From NCBI RefSeq assembly GCF_003474435.1, contig NZ_QRNF01000039.1:1-31011 (forward strand): a stretch of DNA of 31,011 bases, written 5' to 3'. This DNA is from Ruminococcus sp. AF46-10NS. Lineage in GTDB: Bacteria > Bacillota > Clostridia > Lachnospirales > Lachnospiraceae. Positions 1 through 6,959 of this stretch are shown piece by piece (the first letter of the stretch is position 1; every line of letters begins with the position of its first letter). The notes under the pieces were generated by a model. That model saw only the letters and a program-made list of their open reading frames with translations. It ran no database searches and was not told the origin of the DNA. The translations under genes and the position numbers were made by a program.

Positions 1-212
1 TGGACCGGTTGGCTTGCCAAAGCCATGGCCGGGTAGCCAAGTCCGGAAGGGATAAACGCTGAAGGCATCTAAGCGTGAAGCCCCCCTCAAGATGAGATAT
101 CCCATTCTTTAGTGAAGTAAACCCCCTTGAAGACGACGAGGTAGATAGGGCAGGGGTGGAAGTGTGGTAACACATGGAGCTGACTGTTACTAATCGGGTG
201 AGGGCTTGACCA
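1..212 (+). rRNA. 23S ribosomal RNA, 3' end (partial)
   Basis: The first ~212 bases match the highly conserved 3' end of bacterial 23S rRNA. This includes the stretch around AAGATGAGATATCCCATTC, the GTGGTAACACATGGAGCTGAC segment and the closing GAGGGCTTGACC that pairs with the 5' end of the molecule. The gene enters from the left edge, so only the last ~7% is present. The exact 3' nucleotide is estimated by comparison with the family and could be off by a few bases. Confidence 0.95.
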
Positions 213-505
213 ACTAGCCGAGGAAGCGGGCAGGATGTAACAGAAATGGGGCGGAACAAGCTTGCTTGTGGAGAACCATTTATGGTACAGACTGAACATT
301 TGGAAGCAAATGACATCGAGCAACGAAGTTGCGAGATGACCACCGCTGGAGTAGCCTAAAGAACAGGCGATGCAGCTTTAGCTGCGAGCCCGTGAAAAAA
401 GGTGAATCGGTACGCAGGTTAAAATTGATTCAACAAAATGATTAACCATCAACAAGCATGTATGTAGTTTTTAAGGTACAAGCCTTAAATTAAATATTTA
501 AGTAT
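213..505 (+). other. rRNA-tRNA spacer without a recognisable 5S rRNA
   Basis: About 290 bases separate the 23S 3' end from tRNA-Asn. I looked for the conserved 5S features (the GAACCCGG/CCGAAC loop and the GCGATGGTAG-like segment) and found none. The stretch holds several small stem-loops, for example ACAAGC/GCTTGT near 257-270, GCAGC/GCTGC near 371-385 and a TTTAAGG/CCTTAAA stem near 471-489. These may be processing structures. I see no ORF here. Confidence 0.6.
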
Positions 506-578
506 TCCTCCTTAGCTCAGTCGGTAGAGCATGCGGCTGTTAACCGCAGTGTCGTTGGTTCGAGTCCAACAGGGGGAG
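506..578 (+). tRNA. tRNA-Asn (anticodon GTT)
   Basis: A complete cloverleaf can be drawn. The acceptor stem is 506-512 with 571-577 (one G-U pair). The D-arm is 515-530. The anticodon stem TGCGG/CCGCA is 532-536 with 544-548 and has loop CTGTTAA, giving anticodon GTT. The variable loop is 549-553, and the T-arm is GTTGG/CCAAC with loop TTCGAGT. The discriminator base is G578. CCA is not encoded. Its place behind the 23S gene suggests co-transcription with the rRNA operon. Confidence 0.97.
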
Positions 579-589
579 TTTTTTTGTGT

Positions 590-623
590 CTGTAAACAAG
601 GAGCTGTTTACAGGCATTTTTTA
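590..623 (+). terminator. Rho-independent terminator of the rRNA/tRNA-Asn unit
   Basis: A perfect 8-bp stem CTGTAAAC/GTTTACAG (590-597 with 606-613) has an 8-base loop and is followed by GCATTTTTT. It lies 12 bases after tRNA-Asn, so it should end the rRNA-tRNA transcript. Confidence 0.85.
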
Positions 624-628
624 CAGGC

Positions 629-657
629 TGGAAACTGTTTCGAAATCATGCTAGAAT
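629..657 (+). promoter_or_regulatory. Probable sigma-A promoter for the NUDIX/flavin-reductase pair
   Basis: The sequence shows TGGAAA, a 17-base spacer, and TAGAAT at 652-657 with a TG one base upstream (extended -10). It sits just after the tRNA terminator and about 50 bases before the NUDIX start codon. No other promoter is visible before the second gene. Confidence 0.55.
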
Positions 658-706
658 GAGATTGATTTGGTTAAGAAAGAATAAAATATGAGAAAGAAGC
701 AGAAAA

Positions 707-1276
707 ATGGAATTATTTGATATCATAGATGAAAACGGTGATCCCACCGGACAAACTATAGAAAGGAGTATTGCTCACGCAGAAGGAATCCCTCATCGTA
801 CTGCTCATATCTGGATCATCCGCCGAGGAAATGAAAAAACAGAGATTCTTCTTCAAAAAAGATCCAGAAATAAGGACTCCTTTCCTGGAAAATTTGATAC
901 TTCATCTGCAGGTCATATACAGGCAGGTGATGAGCCAATGGAATCAGCATTGCGGGAACTGGAAGAAGAACTGGGAATCCATGCAGAACCAGCTGATTTG
1001 CAGTTTGCAGGAAAATTCCCCATATCTTTTGCCAGAGAATTTCATGGAAAATTATTTCGGGATGAAGAAATTGCTTTTGTTTATATCTATGACCATCCGG
1101 TAGAGATCGATCATCTTACACTTCAAAAGGAAGAAGTAGAAGAGGTACAGTGGTTTGATTTGGAAGAAACGTATCAGCAATGCAGTCAGCACAGAGATAA
1201 ATTCTGTGTTCCGTTGGGAGGTCTGCAGCTTGTACGTCAATTTATAAAAAGTAACAATAATACAATAAAGGAGTGA
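707..1276 (+). CDS. NUDIX hydrolase (isopentenyl-diphosphate isomerase-like NUDIX domain)
   Basis: This is a 189-residue protein with one NUDIX domain. The NUDIX box runs from Gly69 to Ile91 and matches GX5[E/D]X7REUXEEXGU, with Asp75 in place of the usual first Glu and RELEEELGI at residues 83-91 providing the metal-binding glutamates. The N-terminal segment (a D-E-x-G-x-P-T-G stretch, then HRTAHIWI) is typical of the YfcD/Idi-like branch, which hydrolyses nucleotide-type diphosphates or isomerises isopentenyl diphosphate. The exact substrate cannot be read from sequence. It lacks the full set of cysteines expected for a true type-1 Idi, so a hydrolase role is preferred. Its 3' end contains the ribosome-binding site of the next gene, 6 bases away, so the two are probably co-transcribed and coupled. 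Confidence 0.88.
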   Translation: MELFDIIDENGDPTGQTIERSIAHAEGIPHRTAHIWIIRRGNEKTEILLQKRSRNKDSFPGKFDTSSAGHIQAGDEPMESALRELEEELGIHAEPADLQFAGKFPISFAREFHGKLFRDEEIAFVYIYDHPVEIDHLTLQKEEVEEVQWFDLEETYQQCSQHRDKFCVPLGGLQLVRQFIKSNNNTIKE

Positions 1277-1282
1277 AAGATC

Positions 1283-1843
1283 ATGAGAAAAGATTTCGGA
1301 GCAAAGCCTTATACTTATCCACAGCCGGTATTAATGATCGCCACATATGGCGAGGATGGAAAACCGGATGTTATGAATGCAGCCTGGGGAGGAATCAGCG
1401 ATGATAAGGAAATTTCCATCTGTGTCAGTGAAAATCACAAAACAACTGAAAACATTCTGAAAAAAGGTGCTTTTACAGTGAGCATGGCAGACGTGGAGCA
1501 TATGACCGCCTGCGATTATGTAGGAATTGTTTCCGGAAACAAAGAGCCGGATAAATTTGAAAAAGCCGGATTTACAGCAGAAAAATCTGATAAAGTAGAT
1601 GCACCTATTATCAAAGAGCTTCCGATCTGTGTGGAATGTAAGCTGAAAAGCTACGACAAAGAAACCTGCCGGCTGATTGGTGAGATCGTAAATGTTAGCG
1701 TGGATGAGAGCGTTCTGGATGAAAATGGAAATGTGGATGTCTCAAAAGCAGCACCGATCACTTTTGATCCGTTTAACAATGCTTATATCCGTCTTGGCGA
1801 AAAAGTCGGTGATGCTTTTAAAGCCGGAACGGCATTGAAATAA
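1283..1843 (+). CDS. Flavoredoxin-like flavin reductase family protein
   Basis: This 186-residue protein belongs to the FMN-binding split-barrel (flavin reductase-like) family. The hallmark N-terminal run PQPVLMIATYGEDGKPDVMN (14-33), followed by AAWGGISDD and an NILKKGAFTVS segment, is the FMN-contacting part. The length fits flavoredoxins, which carry electrons or reduce flavins in anaerobes. It starts at an ATG preceded by AAAGGAGTG, a strong ribosome-binding site lying inside the end of the upstream NUDIX gene. The two genes look like a small operon, but I see no functional link between them. A bidirectional hairpin follows. Confidence 0.88.
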   Translation: MRKDFGAKPYTYPQPVLMIATYGEDGKPDVMNAAWGGISDDKEISICVSENHKTTENILKKGAFTVSMADVEHMTACDYVGIVSGNKEPDKFEKAGFTAEKSDKVDAPIIKELPICVECKLKSYDKETCRLIGEIVNVSVDESVLDENGNVDVSKAAPITFDPFNNAYIRLGEKVGDAFKAGTALK

Positions 1844-1863
1844 ATATTATCTGCTGAAATATA

Positions 1864-1925
1864 GAAAGTCTCTTTCACAGGTACAGATGAAAAATTATCT
1901 TCTGGAAGAGACTTTCCATTTGTTA
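1864..1925. terminator. Shared hairpin between convergent genes
   Basis: GAAAGTCTCTT (1864-1874) pairs with AAGAGACTTTC (1906-1916), giving an 11-bp stem with a ~30-base loop. Only short T-runs follow on each side. It lies between the stop of the flavin reductase and the stop of the minus-strand HAD gene, so it probably terminates both. Confidence 0.5.
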
Positions 1926-1935
1926 TAAATATTCT

Positions 1936-2757
1936 TTAATTCAGAACTCCCAGTTCTTTAAAAGCCTGAAAAATACCGTCCTGATCATTACTCTTTGTTA
2001 CAAAAGAGAAATGTTTTTGCAGCTCAGAAGGTGCATTTCCCATCAAAACTCCATATCCTACTGCCTCCAACATTTCCAGATCATTATAATTATCTCCGAA
2101 TGCAATAGTACTGGAAAGAGGAATTTTTCGAAGATCGCAGAGATATTTTACAGCTTCTGCTTTGTTTATGCCGCCAGCCATGATCTCAAGAAGAGAATCG
2201 GAAGATCTTGCAATAGATAATTTCGGAAAATATTTGCGGAGAAGTGTTTCTGACGATGACATATATTCAGGATCGCACATACACAGGATTTTATCTATCA
2301 TAACTGTATCTGAGAGAGAATGAAGTGATCCCTCCATGGAGATAGTTTCCACAACCGTTTCTTCATGGATCACATGAGGATCTGTCCGGTCTTTTACGAT
2401 CCAGTCTTCTGCGGTAAAAACATTCCAGGTCACGTGAGGGCATTTTTTTTCGATCACATCAATGATTTTGGAAGCATCAGAAATAGTTATTCCTTTTTCA
2501 TAAAGGATATTTTGATCTTCATCCAGGATCAGTGCACCACTGAATGCAATGGTGCAACAATGAAAATTATTTTTTTCTATAATAGGACGGATGCCGGAGG
2601 GGCTTCGTGCTGACGAAATAGTAAACAGAACACCCTGATCTGTCAAAGTATGAATGGCGGAGCTGGTCAGCGGAGATATAACATGTTCTGAGGTTAGTAA
2701 AGTGCCGTCGATATCGCTGAAAACAGCCTGTGGCTTAAATGAAGATGATGGTTTCAT
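1936..2757 (-). CDS. Cof-type HAD-superfamily hydrolase
   Basis: This is a 273-residue sugar-phosphate or flavin-phosphate phosphatase of the Cof (HAD type IIB) family. HAD motif I is FSDIDGTLL (catalytic Asp15 and Asp17). Motif IV is AFGDNYNDLEMLEAVGYGV near the C-terminus, and the alpha/beta cap lies between. I chose the ATG at 2757 because it follows AAAGGATTTCGGAT at good spacing. An upstream ATG at 2826 would add a hydrophobic-aromatic tail unlike this family and has no clear ribosome-binding site. The substrate is not predictable, since Cof enzymes are promiscuous. It is convergent with the flavin reductase and stands alone. Confidence 0.88.
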   Translation of the reverse strand: MKPSSSFKPQAVFSDIDGTLLTSEHVISPLTSSAIHTLTDQGVLFTISSARSPSGIRPIIEKNNFHCCTIAFSGALILDEDQNILYEKGITISDASKIIDVIEKKCPHVTWNVFTAEDWIVKDRTDPHVIHEETVVETISMEGSLHSLSDTVMIDKILCMCDPEYMSSSETLLRKYFPKLSIARSSDSLLEIMAGGINKAEAVKYLCDLRKIPLSSTIAFGDNYNDLEMLEAVGYGVLMGNAPSELQKHFSFVTKSNDQDGIFQAFKELGVLN

Positions 2758-2855
2758 ATCCGAAATCCTTTCTGTAAAAGATGAGTATCGGTGTTTCTGC
2801 ATATAAAAATAGCACATAAATAACAAAATAAAAAGGTTTGTTTATGTTTTGTTCA

Positions 2856-2864
2856 TGATATAAT
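2856..2864 (+). promoter_or_regulatory. Extended -10 promoter element upstream of hydF
   Basis: TGATATAAT (TG, one base, then a perfect TATAAT at 2859-2864) sits about 210 bases before hydF in the gap after the divergent HAD gene. A clear -35 hexamer is missing, as is common for extended -10 promoters. Confidence 0.55.
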
Positions 2865-2893
2865 AAAGGAAATAATGTTTAAGGACAGAAAAA

Positions 2894-3085
2894 TTGACTA
2901 CTCAGAGATTATGTAAGCTTTGTAGAAAGGATATAAGGATCTGTTTTTCTGATAAAGTTAAAGAGTTGATAAGAGTGGAAGGACTGTCCGGCTTTTTAAA
3001 ATCAAAAAGAAGCAGGTTGATGGGAACAGGAATGGATGAGAACCTGTCTGATGCTGAAAGAAAAGAGGAAGAATTATGGGAATGA
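2894..3085 (+). CDS. Possible small ORF coupled to hydF, unknown function
   Basis: A 63-codon ORF starts with TTG 8 bases after an AAGGA. It is rich in Lys, Arg and Glu, with a CKLC pair near the N-terminus. Its stop overlaps the hydF start (the hydF ATG at 3076 lies 7 bases before the TGA), which is the geometry of translational coupling. I do not recognise the protein. A separate 13-codon ORF starting at the ATG at 2875 also has a good AAAGGA upstream. The segment may simply be a leader, so this call is weak. Confidence 0.25.
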   Translation: MTTQRLCKLCRKDIRICFSDKVKELIRVEGLSGFLKSKRSRLMGTGMDENLSDAERKEEELWE

Positions 3086-4308
3086 ATGAAACGCCGTCAG
3101 CAGACCGTGTACATATCGGTTTTTTTGGCAAAAGAAATGCAGGAAAATCCAGTATTGTAAATAAGGTGACAGGCCAGGAGCTGGCAGTGGTATCAGATGT
3201 AAAGGGAACTACTACGGATCCGGTAAGTAAGGCCATGGAACTGCTTCCTTTGGGCCCGGTGGTGATCATAGATACACCAGGTATTGATGATGAAGGCCAT
3301 CTTGGAGAGCTTCGCGTCCGCAAGGCGAAACAGGTGCTGAACAGAGTGGATGTAGCAGTTCTTGTAGTAGATGCCACTGTGGGAAAAACCAGTGTGGATG
3401 AAGAATTGATCCGTATTTTTAAAGAGAAGGAGATTCCGTATCTGGTTGTTTATAACAAGGCAGATCTGCTGAAAACGAAAGACGGGAACCGGCTTTCTTC
3501 AGAAAATAAATTAAACCAGAACGCAGAGCAATCTATTTATGCCAGCGCCGCTACCGGTCAGAATATCTACGAGCTGAAAGAGAGGATCGCTTCTCTGGCA
3601 GTAACGGATGAACTGAAATTGCGTCTGGTAGGGGATCTTCTTGAACCATCAGATTTTGTGATTCTTGTAGTTCCCATAGATAAAGCTGCACCAAAAGGGC
3701 GCCTGATCCTTCCGCAGCAGCAGACCATCCGTGATGTGCTGGAAGCCGGAGCAGCAGCGATCGTGATCAAAGAGGATGAGCTTTCCAATACCCTGGAAAA
3801 CCTGGGTAAAAAACCTAAGCTTGTGATCACAGACAGCCAGGTTTTTGCCAAAGTCAGTAAGGAAACACCGGAAGATATCTGGCTTACGTCTTTTTCTATT
3901 CTGTTCGCTCGATTTAAGGGGAATTTAAAAGCTGCAGCAGCCGGTGCAGCAGCGATCGACCGGCTGAAAGACGGAGATAAGATTCTGATCTCAGAGGGAT
4001 GTACCCACCACAGGCAGTGTGATGATATCGGAACAGTCAAGCTTCCACGATGGATCCGTAATTATACGGGGAAGGATCTGGAATTTGAGTATTCCTCCGG
4101 AAGAGATTTCCCGGAGGATGTGACGAAGTACAGTCTGATCGTGCATTGTGGCGGATGTATGCTTAATGAGAGGGAAATGCGTTACCGTCAGAAATGCGCA
4201 CTGGACCAGGAGATTCCCATCACCAATTACGGAATTGCCATTGCCTACATGCAGGGAATCCTGAAACGTTGTGTGGAAATGTTCCCGGATGTGCTGTCTG
4301 TTCTGTAA
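3076..4308 (+). CDS. hydF: [FeFe]-hydrogenase H-cluster maturation GTPase HydF
   Basis: HydF is the GTPase scaffold on which the diiron subcluster, made with HydE and HydG, is built before transfer to apo-HydA. This 410-residue protein has the expected order. The N-terminal GTPase domain shows the P-loop GKRNAGKS (18-25), DTPG (66-69) and NKAD (127-130). A dimerisation region follows, then a C-terminal cluster domain with the family's CxH...HCxxC ligands (Cys309, His311, His357, Cys358, Cys361; 45 residues between the histidines). All are intact. The start follows GAGGAAG. HydE, HydG and HydA are not in the window, so the maturation genes are dispersed. A SprT-like gene follows 47 bases downstream in the same direction. 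Confidence 0.97.
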   Translation: MGMNETPSADRVHIGFFGKRNAGKSSIVNKVTGQELAVVSDVKGTTTDPVSKAMELLPLGPVVIIDTPGIDDEGHLGELRVRKAKQVLNRVDVAVLVVDATVGKTSVDEELIRIFKEKEIPYLVVYNKADLLKTKDGNRLSSENKLNQNAEQSIYASAATGQNIYELKERIASLAVTDELKLRLVGDLLEPSDFVILVVPIDKAAPKGRLILPQQQTIRDVLEAGAAAIVIKEDELSNTLENLGKKPKLVITDSQVFAKVSKETPEDIWLTSFSILFARFKGNLKAAAAGAAAIDRLKDGDKILISEGCTHHRQCDDIGTVKLPRWIRNYTGKDLEFEYSSGRDFPEDVTKYSLIVHCGGCMLNEREMRYRQKCALDQEIPITNYGIAIAYMQGILKRCVEMFPDVLSVL

Positions 4309-4355
4309 AAGCAGCAGCCATACTGAATCAGCAGAATAAAGGAGTTGCAGACACA

Positions 4356-5048
4356 ATGATCGATCAGACACTAGCACAGGCCCTGCAGAAAGAAATCCCA
4401 ATACTTACAGCCCAGATCCGAAGTCTCTATGCAGAATTCGATAAAAAATTTCATCTTAACGGAGCGAAGATTCCTATAACGTTTGGCATGGAGCCGGATC
4501 TTCTTGGATCGTATACAAGGGGCAGTTACCACGAAAAAGAGCATTTTCATTTTTCCCTGTTGTTTATCGGCTATGCGGTAAAAAATCCGCTGAAAAAAGA
4601 GGACAGGATGGATCTTTACAAACATGAATATGCTCATTACATGCAGCATAATTTTCACATTCCCACAGAATACCGATGGCAGCACGGAACTCACGGAAGC
4701 GCATGGAAATACTGTTGTTCCCTGACCGGTGCAGCACCAACGCCATATTATAAGGCAGGGGAAGCTCTGATGAAACACGATTACGAGAAAAAACTTAGAA
4801 GCCCGATTCATGACCGGACGGTAACAGTGCGAGATACATATCGGAGAGAGCAGCAGCACAGGAACACACAGAACAGCATTGTGCGCTATGAGATAGGAGA
4901 GGATATCAGCCATCCGAAATTCGGAACCGGGAATATTGAGCATGTAGAGCAGCTTCCGGGTTCTGTAAGACTTCATATCCGGTTTGGAAAAGAACTGAAA
5001 GTGATCGATCAGAAGTGGCTTCTCCGGACAAAATACAAGAAAAATTGA
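4356..5048 (+). CDS. SprT-like zinc metalloprotease with C-terminal UvrD/PcrA-like (Tudor-type) module
   Basis: This is a 230-residue protein. The start ATG at 4356 follows AAAGGAGT; an in-frame upstream extension lies inside hydF and is not credible. Residues ~85-120 carry a SprT-type zinc site: HEYAH (His90, Glu91, His94) and HGSAW (His113 as third ligand). SprT/Spartan proteins cleave or process DNA-bound proteins, though bacterial members are poorly characterised. Residues ~178-222 (IGEDISHPKFGTGNIEHVE, then an LHIRFG strand) closely resemble the small beta-barrel at the C-terminus of UvrD/PcrA helicases, which contacts RNA polymerase. The fusion suggests a protease acting near transcription or repair complexes; that role is inference. 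It ends in front of a terminator hairpin. Confidence 0.82.
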   Translation: MIDQTLAQALQKEIPILTAQIRSLYAEFDKKFHLNGAKIPITFGMEPDLLGSYTRGSYHEKEHFHFSLLFIGYAVKNPLKKEDRMDLYKHEYAHYMQHNFHIPTEYRWQHGTHGSAWKYCCSLTGAAPTPYYKAGEALMKHDYEKKLRSPIHDRTVTVRDTYRREQQHRNTQNSIVRYEIGEDISHPKFGTGNIEHVEQLPGSVRLHIRFGKELKVIDQKWLLRTKYKKN

Positions 5049-5144
5049 AACTGAGCAAGTAATGAATGCGGATGATTTTATTCGCTTGACTCAAAAAAGA
5101 AATGGACATTATTCTGGATATTACAAAGTAATTTTTTAAGACAT

Positions 5145-5190
5145 AAAAAATTCTCCGGTACAGGGAACCTGCTTTTCGGAGAATTTTAAA
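5145..5190. terminator. Bidirectional Rho-independent terminator
   Basis: AAAATTCTCCG (ending 5157) pairs with CGGAGAATTTT (5177-5187), an 11-bp stem with A-runs before and T-runs after on either strand. It lies between the stop of the SprT-like gene and the stop of the minus-strand ABC exporter subunit, so it serves both. Confidence 0.85.
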
Positions 5191-5201
5191 GTCAGTTTAT
5201 A

Positions 5202-6959
5202 TTACTCAGCGACCCTCACAAACTGGCTGTTATACAGATCATTGTAGAATCCACCCCTAGCCATCAGTTCGTCATGGCTGCCTTGTTCGATAATGCTACC
5301 GTCTTTCATGACAAGGATCTCATCAGCATTGCGGATGGTAGACAGACGGTGTGCTACGATAAAGCTTGTTCTGCCCTGCATCATCCGGTCGAAGGCTTCC
5401 TGGATCAGCATTTCAGTTCGTGTATCAATACTTGAAGTTGCCTCATCAAGGATCAGCATCGGAGGCAGGCACAGCATAACACGGGTGATGCAGAGAAGCT
5501 GCTTCTGTCCCTGGCTTAAGCTGTCTTCATAAAGAATGGTATCCAGACCATCCGGAAGACGGCGGATAAATTCCCAGCTGTGAGACATTTTGGAAGCCTT
5601 GATCACTTCCTCATCAGAAGCGTCCGGTTTTCCGATGCAGATATTATCACGGACTGTTCCCTGCTTAATCCAGGTATCCTGAAGCACCATACCATAGCTG
5701 CTTCGAATGGCATGTCTGGAAACTTCTGTGATGGGTTTTCCATCTACGGAAATGCTTCCGCCGTTCACATCGTAGAATCGCATCAGAAGATTGATAAATG
5801 TTGTTTTACCGCAGCCGGTAGGACCTACAATGGCAATTCGTCTGCCTGGTTCTGTGTGCAGATTGAAGTTTTCAATCAGAGGTTTGTCCTCCTCATAGCG
5901 GAAGGAAACATTCCGGATATCCACAGCACCTTTTACATCATTAAGAGTTCCGGCAGGATCCGTGCTTTCCGGCTGCTCCTCCAGAAGATCAAAAATTCTG
6001 GTTGCACAGGCCAGAGCATTCTGAAGCTCTGTGATAACGGAACTGATGTCATTAAATGGCTTCATGTACTGATTTGCATAGGCAAGAAGTACGGAGAGAC
6101 CGCCAACAGTAAGATGTCCGCCGGGGATCAGAAAAGCACCTGCAAGAGCTACACCTGCATAGATGATATTGTTGACACATCGTGTGGACGGGTTGGTTAG
6201 ACTGCTGTAAAAAACAGCCTTCTGGCTGGAATCACGGAGTTCTTCGTTGATCGCAGCAAAACGTTCGGAAGAACGATTTTCGTAACCAAAGGCCTGAACC
6301 ACTTTCTGATTTCCGATCATTTCCTCGATCAGTGCGGTCTGACGTCCACGGGCATCACTCTGTGCACGGAACATCTGGAATGAATGGGAGGAGATGAATT
6401 TTGCCACAAAAAAGCTTACAGGTGTCAGGACAATGACCATCAGTGTGATCCAGACATTTTTGGAAAACATGAAGATCAGGGTTCCGATGATAGTGATGAT
6501 ACCGGAAAATAACTGTGTAAACCCAAGGAGCATACCATCGGAAAGAATATCTGTATCTGCGATGACGCGGCTGATGATATCGCCGGTGCTGTGTCCGTCC
6601 AGGTAGGACAACGGAAGCTTCTGGATATGGCGGATAGATTTTGCACGGATATCCTGCACTGTGCGGTAAGTCATGCGGTTGTTGATAATACTCATCACCC
6701 ATGTGGCAGCACCGGAAAGTACGATCATCACAAGAATTCTGGAAAGATAGAACCACATCCTTGAAAAGTTTACTTCATGGGTAGCTGCAACCTCATCAAT
6801 GGCATAGCCGAAAAGTACAGGTACATACAGCTGCAGAATTACAGTGACAGCTGCAAGGATAATGCTTAATACAAGAAGAAAACGGTATTTTCCAATAAAG
6901 CGGAGCACCTTTAAGAAGGTTGCCATGCTATTTTTTGAGGTAATGTCTTTTTTGCTCAT
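5202..6959 (-). CDS. Heterodimeric ABC exporter subunit (consensus-catalytic half), permease-ATPase fusion
   Basis: This is a 585-residue half-transporter. Six membrane segments lie in residues ~25-310 and the nucleotide-binding domain at ~345-580. The Walker A is GPTGCGKTT (379-387), Walker B MLILDE (501-506) keeps the catalytic Glu506, and the switch His537 is present (VAHRLST). The signature motif is altered to LSQGQ (481-485). This is the pattern expected of the TM288/BmrD-type partner: it supplies catalytic Walker B and His to the working site and a degenerate signature to the silent site. Substrates are likely drugs or lipids, not determinable here. The start follows AAAGGAGG, and the gene overlaps the stop of the upstream partner by 4 bases (ATGA), so the pair is translationally coupled. 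Confidence 0.93.
   Translation of the reverse strand: MSKKDITSKNSMATFLKVLRFIGKYRFLLVLSIILAAVTVILQLYVPVLFGYAIDEVAATHEVNFSRMWFYLSRILVMIVLSGAATWVMSIINNRMTYRTVQDIRAKSIRHIQKLPLSYLDGHSTGDIISRVIADTDILSDGMLLGFTQLFSGIITIIGTLIFMFSKNVWITLMVIVLTPVSFFVAKFISSHSFQMFRAQSDARGRQTALIEEMIGNQKVVQAFGYENRSSERFAAINEELRDSSQKAVFYSSLTNPSTRCVNNIIYAGVALAGAFLIPGGHLTVGGLSVLLAYANQYMKPFNDISSVITELQNALACATRIFDLLEEQPESTDPAGTLNDVKGAVDIRNVSFRYEEDKPLIENFNLHTEPGRRIAIVGPTGCGKTTFINLLMRFYDVNGGSISVDGKPITEVSRHAIRSSYGMVLQDTWIKQGTVRDNICIGKPDASDEEVIKASKMSHSWEFIRRLPDGLDTILYEDSLSQGQKQLLCITRVMLCLPPMLILDEATSSIDTRTEMLIQEAFDRMMQGRTSFIVAHRLSTIRNADEILVMKDGSIIEQGSHDELMARGGFYNDLYNSQFVRVAE

Noticed and set aside
87..323. 78-codon minus-strand ORF
   Set aside because: It lies antisense to 23S rRNA and its spacer.
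213..505. 5S rRNA
   Set aside because: None of the conserved 5S segments is present at the expected place after 23S.
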